Positions 6,961 through 12,279 of a stretch of 12,279 nucleotides of DNA are shown one piece after another. The notes beneath the pieces are model-generated. The model worked only from the letters and a program-made list of their open reading frames with translations, ran no database searches and was not told where the DNA came from. The number at the start of each line of letters is the position of its first letter. Position 1 is the first letter of the stretch. The stretch covers positions 1 to 12,279 of the forward strand of contig QILU01000082.1 in the NCBI GenBank assembly GCA_003233475.1, written 5' to 3'. This stretch comes from Ahrensia sp. (lineage in GTDB: Bacteria > Pseudomonadota > Alphaproteobacteria > Rhizobiales > Rhizobiaceae). Both the position numbers and the translations under genes were made by a program.

Positions 6961-7880
6961 GAAATGAATTTCCTGCACCATATCCAAGAGATATGATTGG
7001 CTATGGCCGCAATCCACCAGATGCAAAATGGCCGGGGGGTAAAAAAATTGCGGTGCAATTTGTCATCAACTTTGAGGAGGGTGGCGAAAATAACATTCTG
7101 CACGGGGATGCTGCCAGCGAAGCATTTTTGAGTGAAATTGTGGGTGCCGCTCCATGGCCGGGTCAGCGCCACATGAACATGGAATCGATTTATGAATACG
7201 GTTCCCGCGCCGGGTTTTGGCGCCTGTGGCGAATGTTCACTTCACGCAAATTTCCCGTTACGGTTTTTGGCGTGGCGAGCGCATTGGAGAGAAACCCGGA
7301 AGCTGTTGAAGCGATGCTGGAAGCCAATTGGGAATTGGCAAGTCACGGTCTGAAGTGGATTGATTATAAGGATTATTCCCGCGACAAAGAACGCGCCCAC
7401 ATAGAAAAGGCCTGCCGAATTCACGAAAAGATAACAGGCAAGCCTCCATCCGGGCTGTATCAGGGTCGCACCTCAGTTAATACCCTCGATATTGCTATGG
7501 AAATGGATTGTTTCGACTGGCTGGCGGACATTTATTCAGATGAATTGCCCTATTGGGTAAAAGCCCATGGCAAAAATCACCTGCATATCCCCTACACGCT
7601 GGACGCCAATGATATGCGTTTTGCCACCCCGCAGGGGTTTAATTCCGGCGATCAGTTTTTCGCCTATTTGCGCGACAGCTTTGATCTGTTGCTGGAGGAA
7701 GGCCGTTCTGGAGCACCAAAAATGATGAGCATTGGCCTGCATTGTCGTCTTGTAGGTCGCCCGGGCCGCGCATTGGCTTTGTCCAGATTTCTCGATCATG
7801 TGACTTCACACAAAGACGCATGGGTTTGCACAAGGGGTGAAATTGCCGACCATTGGCGCAAACAGCATCCTGCAAAATGA
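6957..7880 (+). CDS. puuE: Allantoinase, cofactor-independent polysaccharide-deacetylase-like type (PuuE)
   Basis: The 307-residue product matches PuuE, the allantoinase of the NodB/polysaccharide deacetylase fold that hydrolyses allantoin to allantoate and needs no metal, unlike the amidohydrolase AllB. Recognisable stretches are INFEEGGENN (37-46), YEYGSRAGFWRL (79-90), LASHGLKWIDY (127-137; the family has ASHGxRWIDY), GLYQGRTSVNT and, near the C-terminus, SIGLHCRLVGRPGRA. Length is normal for the family (about 300-310). The start at 6957 gives an ATGA overlap with the upstream oxidoreductase and a well-spaced GAGGG. The gene is intact, unlike the three purine genes that follow. A 57-bp gap separates it from xdhA; no terminator was seen there, so read-through is likely. 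Confidence 0.93.
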   Translation: MRNEFPAPYPRDMIGYGRNPPDAKWPGGKKIAVQFVINFEEGGENNILHGDAASEAFLSEIVGAAPWPGQRHMNMESIYEYGSRAGFWRLWRMFTSRKFPVTVFGVASALERNPEAVEAMLEANWELASHGLKWIDYKDYSRDKERAHIEKACRIHEKITGKPPSGLYQGRTSVNTLDIAMEMDCFDWLADIYSDELPYWVKAHGKNHLHIPYTLDANDMRFATPQGFNSGDQFFAYLRDSFDLLLEEGRSGAPKMMSIGLHCRLVGRPGRALALSRFLDHVTSHKDAWVCTRGEIADHWRKQHPAK

Positions 7881-7937
7881 TAAATTGATTCAGCTTTAGA
7901 CTCTTGACGAACAACAACAATAAGCCAAACTGCGCGG

Positions 7938-9327
7938 ATGAATAAATCAATCCGTTTTTTCTTGAATGGAAGCCCTCAATCTTCCTCCGATCGTCCTGAT
8001 CAGACAGTATTGGAATGGCTGCGGGACGATGCGCTATTGCGGGGCACCAAAGAGGGCTGCGCCGAGGGAGATTGTGGTGCCTGTTCCGTTTTGGTGAAAC
8101 GGGCGGGGGATGAGCACTATCTGCCCGTCAATTCGTGCATCATGATAATGGGACAGTTGGAGGGAGCGGCGCTGATTACTGTCGAGGGGCTGGCCGCCAG
8201 CGGGCCGGATGGCCATGTGGTGCAACAAAAAATGGCCGAAAACGGCTCCGCCCAGTGCGGATTTTGCACACCTGGAATAGTTGCAAGCCTAGCAGGTTTG
8301 CTGGCACAAACTGCTAACCCGAAAGAGGAAGAAATTCACGACGCATTGGCAGGAAATTTGTGCCGATGCACCGGATACCGACCAATTGTTGAAGCTGCTC
8401 AAGCGGCAGCAAAGGAAACATTTTCTGCACTTCCCGATGAGGAAATTACCACCCCGGCAAAGCAAATCGGCACCAAGGAAAGCCAATTTTATATTCCCAA
8501 CTCCCTGGATGAACTATTGATCCTTCGTGCCTCCCATCCCGATGCCGTTCTTCTGGCAGGGGGAACAGACCTTTCTTTGAACGTGGCCCATGCCCGTGAA
8601 CGCTGGCCCGTTACCATCCACACCCATCAGGTTCAGGAGCTTCGTAAAATTGAGCTGACCCAACCCCAACTGTTTTTTGGTGGCGCAGTGAGCTGGAACG
8701 AGGCGCTGCCTTATTTGCAAAAATACTGGCCCAGTTGTGCGGCGGTTCGGTTCTGTACAAATTCGTTCCATGGGAACCATTGCCGGGAATTTGGGCAATG
8801 CCAGTCCAATCGGCGACGGTGCGCCGGCCCTGTTGGCGCTGGGCGCGAAACTAACCCTTGCGAACAGCAAAGGAGAGCGGGAAATTGACTTGAGTGACTT
8901 CTTTTTGGACTATCGAAAATCTGCATTACAAAAAGACGAAGTAATCCGCTCCATCCACATTCCGCTCCCGACCAAAAACCAACAATTTCGCGTTTACAAA
9001 ATTTCCAAACGTTACGATCAGGACATTTCCACTGTGTGCGGGGCGTTTATGGTGGAAGTGAATGGGAACAAAATTAGCGACGCAAAAATTGCTTACGGTG
9101 GCATGGCGGCAACTCCAAAACGTTGCGGGCAGGCGGAAGCCATTTTGATTGGAAACTCTTTGGATGCAGAAACCCTTAAAGCCGCCAAACAGGCGATAAC
9201 CGAGACATTCACTCCCATGAGCGATATGCGGGGGAGTGCTGAATATCGGGCCCTTGTGGCCGCAAATCTGCTGGAACGATTTGCGCTTGATCTGAACGGC
9301 GATTGCGTGGAGGTGATGGCTCTTTGA
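7938..9327 (+). pseudogene. xdhA: Xanthine dehydrogenase small subunit XdhA ([2Fe-2S] and FAD domains), frameshifted
   Basis: XdhA carries electrons from the molybdenum subunit through two [2Fe-2S] clusters to FAD and NAD. The N-terminal half shows all cluster cysteines: GTKEGCAEGDCGACS (Cys41, 46, 49), Cys67, CGFC (107-110) and CRC (142-144). The FAD domain begins with AVLLAGGTDLSL (about 200). The frame breaks near 8736-8742: up to ...YWPSC the protein is read in one frame, and from RRFGSVQIRSMGTIAGNLGNASPIGD on it continues in the next frame to the stop at 9325-9327. Read as one frame it yields a truncated 316-residue product with a nonsense tail from about residue 268. The family normally has about four more residues (A-E-L-L/M) at the break. 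Both halves are well conserved, so the lesion is recent or a sequence error; restored length would be about 466 residues. Confidence 0.88.
9309..9326 (+). promoter_or_regulatory. Ribosome binding site and TTG start of xdhB, overlapping the xdhA stop
   Basis: GGAGGTG at 9309-9315 lies 10 bases before TTG at 9324-9326, which overlaps the xdhA stop as TTGA. From this TTG the frame reads MTSPSAKNLKITRDVVGHGH and then AHDSARRHV, the expected XdhB N-terminus (HDSA..HV). This is why the later ATG at 9364, in another frame, is not the true start. Confidence 0.65.
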
Positions 9328-11654
9328 CTTCTCCTTCGGCAAAAAACTTAAAAATTACCCGCGATGTTGTGGGCCATGGGCACGCCCATGACAGCGCCCG
9401 TCGTCATGTGCGATATTGACGATATTCCCGATTTGCCCGGTACATTGCACATCGCTCCCATTCTTTCGCCAATCGCCAACGGTAAAATTATATCCATTGA
9501 CGCGAGCAAGGCTGAGGCCAGCGATGGGGTTGTAACTATTCTGTTCGAGAATGATATTCCGGGAAAAAACGAAGCGGCTCCAATCCTTTCCGGCGAGCCA
9601 ATACTTGCTGAAGGCAAGGTTGAACATGTGGGGCAGATCATTGGAGCCGTGGTAGCCGATAGTTTCGCCCATGCGCTGCAAGCGGCCCGTTTAGTTGAAA
9701 TGAAATTTGAAGAGCAAACTCCGTGTTTCGATGTGGAGGCGGCGTTCAAAAAGAACAGCCATACCCACCCGACCCAATTGTTGAGTTCAGGTGATGCCAA
9801 AAGCGCCATTGCCAACGCTGCGCATCAGTTTTCAGGCAGGGTGGAGATGGGAGGGCAGGACCATTTTTATCTTGAAGGCATGGTCGCCTACGCAATTCCC
9901 GGTGAAGAAAACGATATGCTTGTATGGTCTTCCACCCAACACCCCACAGAGGTGCAAATTCATGTGGCCTTGGCTCTTGGCTTGAAGAACCACGATGTGA
10001 ATGTTCAAATTCGCCGCATGGGCGGTGCCTTTGGTGGTAAGGAAAGCCAGGCAACTATCATCGCTGCAATCGCGGCCCTTGCGGCCCAAAAAACCAACAA
10101 ACCCTGCCGTTTTCGCCTGCGCCGCGATGATGATATGGCCGCCACGGGTAAGCGCCATGGTTTTGTCATGAACTACGAAATTGGAGTGGAACCCAATGGT
10201 CGTTTTACCGGATTGAAAATTGATGCATTGGCAAATTCCGGTCATGTGGCAGATTTAACCGGCCCGGTTGTCACCCGCGCCCTCACTCATTTTGACAATT
10301 GTTACCATCTTCCTGCAACGGATTTTGTCGGATTTTCTGCCAAAACCAATACGGTTTCCAACACTGCATTTCGCGGGTTCGGAGGGCCGCAGGGTCTTCT
10401 TGTCACCGAAGCGATAATTGACCGCGTTGCACGGGAACTAAGTTTAGACCCAAATCAGGTACGTGCGGTTAATTACTATGGCCCGAAAACCGGAGAGATA
10501 ACCCCCTACGACCAGCCTATCGAAGACAATCGAATTACCGATGTGGTTGACCGGGTTTTGCAAAATGCGGAATGGGACAAGCGCCGGGCAGGAATTGACG
10601 CCTTCAATGCCAAAAACAAAATATTGAAAAAAGGGTTGGCAATGGTGCCGGTCAAATTCGGTATTTCTTTTAACCTGCCCACCCTTAACCAGGCCGGTAG
10701 TCTTGTGCATGTCTATCAGGACGGTTCAGTTTATCTGAACCACGGTGGAACGGAAATGGGGCAGGGGCTTTACACCAAAGTGGCGCAGGTGGTTGCGGAA
10801 GTGTTTGGAATCCCACTGGAAGATGTAAAAATCAGCACCACCACAACCGACAAAGTTCCCAACACTTCGGCAACTGCTGCCTCCGCAGGGTCAGATTTAA
10901 ACGGGGCTGCCGCGTTTAACGCCGCCAGTGAAATCAAGGCCCGAATGATGAAAGTGGCGGCAGAATTTCTTGAAGTCCAAGAATCTGAAATTTCATTCAG
11001 ACAAGGAATGGTAAGCGCTGCAAAACAATCGCTTTCATTTGGCGAATTGGCGAAAAAATGCTGGGTGAACCGGGTTTCCCTTTCTGCTGCCGGGTTTTAC
11101 GCCACGCCGAAAATTCATTGGGACACCAAAACTTTGAAAGGCCGCCCATTCTTTTACTTTACCTACGGCGCAGCGGTGGCGGAAATGGTGATCGACACTC
11201 TGACCGGCGAAACCCGCTGCCTGCGGGCTGATATTGTTCAAGACTGCGGAAAACCCCTAAACCCAACTCTTGATTTGGGCCAGATCGAAGGGGCATTTGT
11301 TCAAGGTATGGGATGGCTGACTTGCGAAGAATTGTGGTGGGATGAAAAAGGTAAGTTACGCACCGTTGGCCCATCGACCTACAAAATTCCCGGCTCCCGC
11401 GATGTGCCGCCTGTATTTAATGTCGAGATTCTGGACGATGAGCCCAACCGGGACGGGAGGAAACGGTCTTCCGTTCAAAAGCAATCGGGGAACCTCCGCT
11501 AATGCTGGCCATTTGTGTTTGGTTGGCCATTCGCGATGCAGTCTCTTCTCTTTCCAATGGTCAATTAGCTGCCAAACTTGATGCTCCTGCAACCCCGGAA
11601 AAAGTTCTCTTTGCTGTCGAAAAAATGAAGCAGCGAATGGAAGGCGGCAAATGA
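9324..11654 (+). pseudogene. xdhB: Xanthine dehydrogenase molybdopterin-binding subunit XdhB, two frameshifts
   Basis: XdhB binds the molybdenum cofactor and hydroxylates hypoxanthine/xanthine to urate. Family landmarks in the long middle frame (9412-11458) include DDIPDLPGTLH, GQDHFYLEG, RRMGGAFGGKE, KTNTVSNTAFRGFGGPQG, NHGGTEMGQGL and TSATAASAGSDLNGAA. Two breaks interrupt it. Near 9410 the N-terminal frame (ending SARRHV) meets DIDDIPD in another frame, with several expected residues (H-V-x-G-x-A-x-Y) missing and a stop at 9417-9419. At 11449-11458 a CGGGA unit is tandemly doubled; removing one copy restores NREETVFRSKAIGEPPLMLA and a tail to 11654. Without that tail the product ends at 11502 and lacks the GEPPL glutamate (codon 11490-11492), the catalytic base of the family. 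Restored length is about 775-780 residues, normal for XdhB. The restored stop overlaps the uraD ATG. Confidence 0.9.
11449..11458 (+). repeat. 5-bp tandem duplication (CGGGA x2) causing the xdhB C-terminal frameshift
   Basis: CGGGA at 11449-11453 is repeated at once at 11454-11458. One copy fewer joins the upstream frame (ILDDEPNR) exactly to the conserved EETVFRSKAIGEPPL in the downstream frame, so the duplication itself is the lesion. Confidence 0.8.
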
Positions 11655-12115
11655 AAAAAACCGCCATAAGCGATCTCAATAAATTGGCAGGAGAAGATTT
11701 TGTCGCCACCTTAAAAGATGTTTTCGAACATTCTCCCTGGGTGGCAGAGCGGGTGATAGATGAGCGGCCGTTCAAATCAATTCGCGGATTGCAGCAACAA
11801 ATGATTCGGGCAGTTTCAACTGCAAGCGCAAGGGAACAGTTGGATTTGATTTGTGCTCACCCGGATCTGGCCGGCAAAGCAGCCCTTGCTGGAGAACTCA
11901 CGACTTCATCCACCAATGAGCAGGCCGGTGCTGGACTGGACACGCTGAATGAGGAAGAATTTGACAGGTTTCATGTCCTGAATGAGACTTATAAAAAACG
12001 ATTTGGTTTTCCGTTTATACTGGCGGTGAAAGGCCATGACAAACACTCCATTTTGGCTGCTTTTGAACCCCACAAATTGCTGAAATCGCGCGCTTCCGTT
12101 TGGACGCGTTGCTAA
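11651..12115 (+). CDS. uraD: OHCU decarboxylase UraD, C-terminus lost by frameshift/deletion
   Basis: UraD converts 2-oxo-4-hydroxy-4-carboxy-5-ureidoimidazoline to S-allantoin, the last step of urate breakdown after UraH. The family is clear from CAHPDLAGK (68-76) with the catalytic His70, STNEQAGAGLD with Glu90/Gln91, and NETYKKRFGFPFILAVKGHD. As read, the product has 154 residues and its tail after AAFE is aberrant (PHKLLKSRASVWTRC). In the next frame, from 12070, the sequence reads PQIAEIARFRLDALLTHDE to a stop at 12127-12129, the conserved UraD C-terminus. About 15-17 residues (the RLxN...EF..AL segment) are missing at the junction near 12068, so a deletion that is not a multiple of three is inferred; the enzyme is probably inactive. 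The ATG overlaps the restored xdhB stop (ATGA), with GGAAGG 6 bases upstream. Confidence 0.88.
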   Translation: MKKTAISDLNKLAGEDFVATLKDVFEHSPWVAERVIDERPFKSIRGLQQQMIRAVSTASAREQLDLICAHPDLAGKAALAGELTTSSTNEQAGAGLDTLNEEEFDRFHVLNETYKKRFGFPFILAVKGHDKHSILAAFEPHKLLKSRASVWTRC

Positions 12116-12154
12116 CCCATGATGAATAGAGATAAAGACGAATAGAGAATTGAT

Positions 12155-12279
12155 ATGTCAAAACTTTCCACCCATGTACTCGACACGGTAAACGGCCATC
12201 CTGCGGCAAATATGAAGATTGAATTTGTGCGCAATCCCGGCCCAAAAGAAGAACTGCTAAAGACCCTGCGAACAAACAG
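12155..12279 (+). CDS. uraH: 5-hydroxyisourate hydrolase (transthyretin-like UraH/HiuH), 3'-partial
   Basis: The open frame starts with ATG at 12155 and runs off the right edge after 41 codons. MSKLSTHVLDTVNGHPA matches the N-terminus of the transthyretin-like 5-hydroxyisourate hydrolases, including the catalytic His of THVLD, followed by KIEFVR and ELLKTLRTN. The enzyme hydrolyses 5-hydroxyisourate to OHCU, the substrate of UraD encoded just upstream, which fits the cluster. Residues in the missing C-terminal two thirds, including the YRGS tail, cannot be checked. A short AGAG precedes the ATG by about 8 bases. Confidence 0.88.
   Translation, partial: MSKLSTHVLDTVNGHPAANMKIEFVRNPGPKEELLKTLRTN

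Noticed and set aside
7881..7937. Separate promoter for xdhA (TTGACG at 7904-7909)
   Set aside because: No acceptable -10 at the right spacing; the short gap fits read-through from puuE.
8736..8745. Programmed ribosomal frameshift in xdhA
   Set aside because: No slippery heptamer or downstream pseudoknot is evident, residues are missing at the junction, and XdhA is not known to use frameshifting.
9364..11502. xdhB as an intact 712-residue gene starting at ATG 9364
   Set aside because: No ribosome binding site precedes 9364, the first residues do not match XdhB, and conserved N- and C-terminal parts lie in another frame on both sides.

Overview
This window looks like an alphaproteobacterial chromosome segment with roughly balanced base composition. 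That placement is inferred from gene families and order: an AlkK-like acyl-CoA synthetase, a DUF1499 membrane protein, a LACTB2-like metallo-hydrolase and a split xdhA/xdhB purine cluster. No rRNA, tRNA, CRISPR array, phage gene or transposase was seen.

Layout, left half. Bases 1-270 hold the 3' end of a pyruvate,phosphate dikinase-like gene that stops right after its phosphohistidine (mobile) domain. It converges on a complete class III aminotransferase (293-1645, minus). A 136-bp divergent region separates that gene from a complete medium/long-chain acyl-CoA synthetase (1782-3410, plus), which is followed after 37 bp by a DUF1499 membrane protein (3448-4443). The convergent gap at 4444-4541 carries a perfect 24-bp palindrome and a strong terminator for the metallo-beta-lactamase-fold gene (4542-5450, minus).

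Layout, right half. From 5611 onward everything reads on the plus strand and forms a purine/ureide catabolic cluster: a homoserine-dehydrogenase-like SAF-domain oxidoreductase (COG4091 type), translationally coupled to the cofactor-independent allantoinase puuE, then xdhA, xdhB, uraD and the start of uraH (5-hydroxyisourate hydrolase), which runs off the right edge. Together these would oxidise hypoxanthine/xanthine to urate (XdhAB), process 5-hydroxyisourate and OHCU to allantoin (UraH, UraD) and open the allantoin ring (PuuE). No urate oxidase or xdhC is visible; they could lie beyond the edge.

The most striking feature is that three adjacent genes (xdhA, xdhB, uraD) carry four frame-breaking lesions, while every other complete gene in the window is intact. 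In xdhB an exact 5-bp tandem duplication shifts the frame just before the conserved GEPPL motif with the catalytic glutamate; a second shift lies near its N-terminus, behind an overlooked TTG start. xdhA is broken at the FAD domain and uraD has lost its conserved C-terminal helix region. This is either very recent decay of the xanthine-to-allantoin branch or clustered sequence/assembly error.

No gene-free stretch exceeds 300 bases; the longest is the 160-bp divergent region at 5451-5610.
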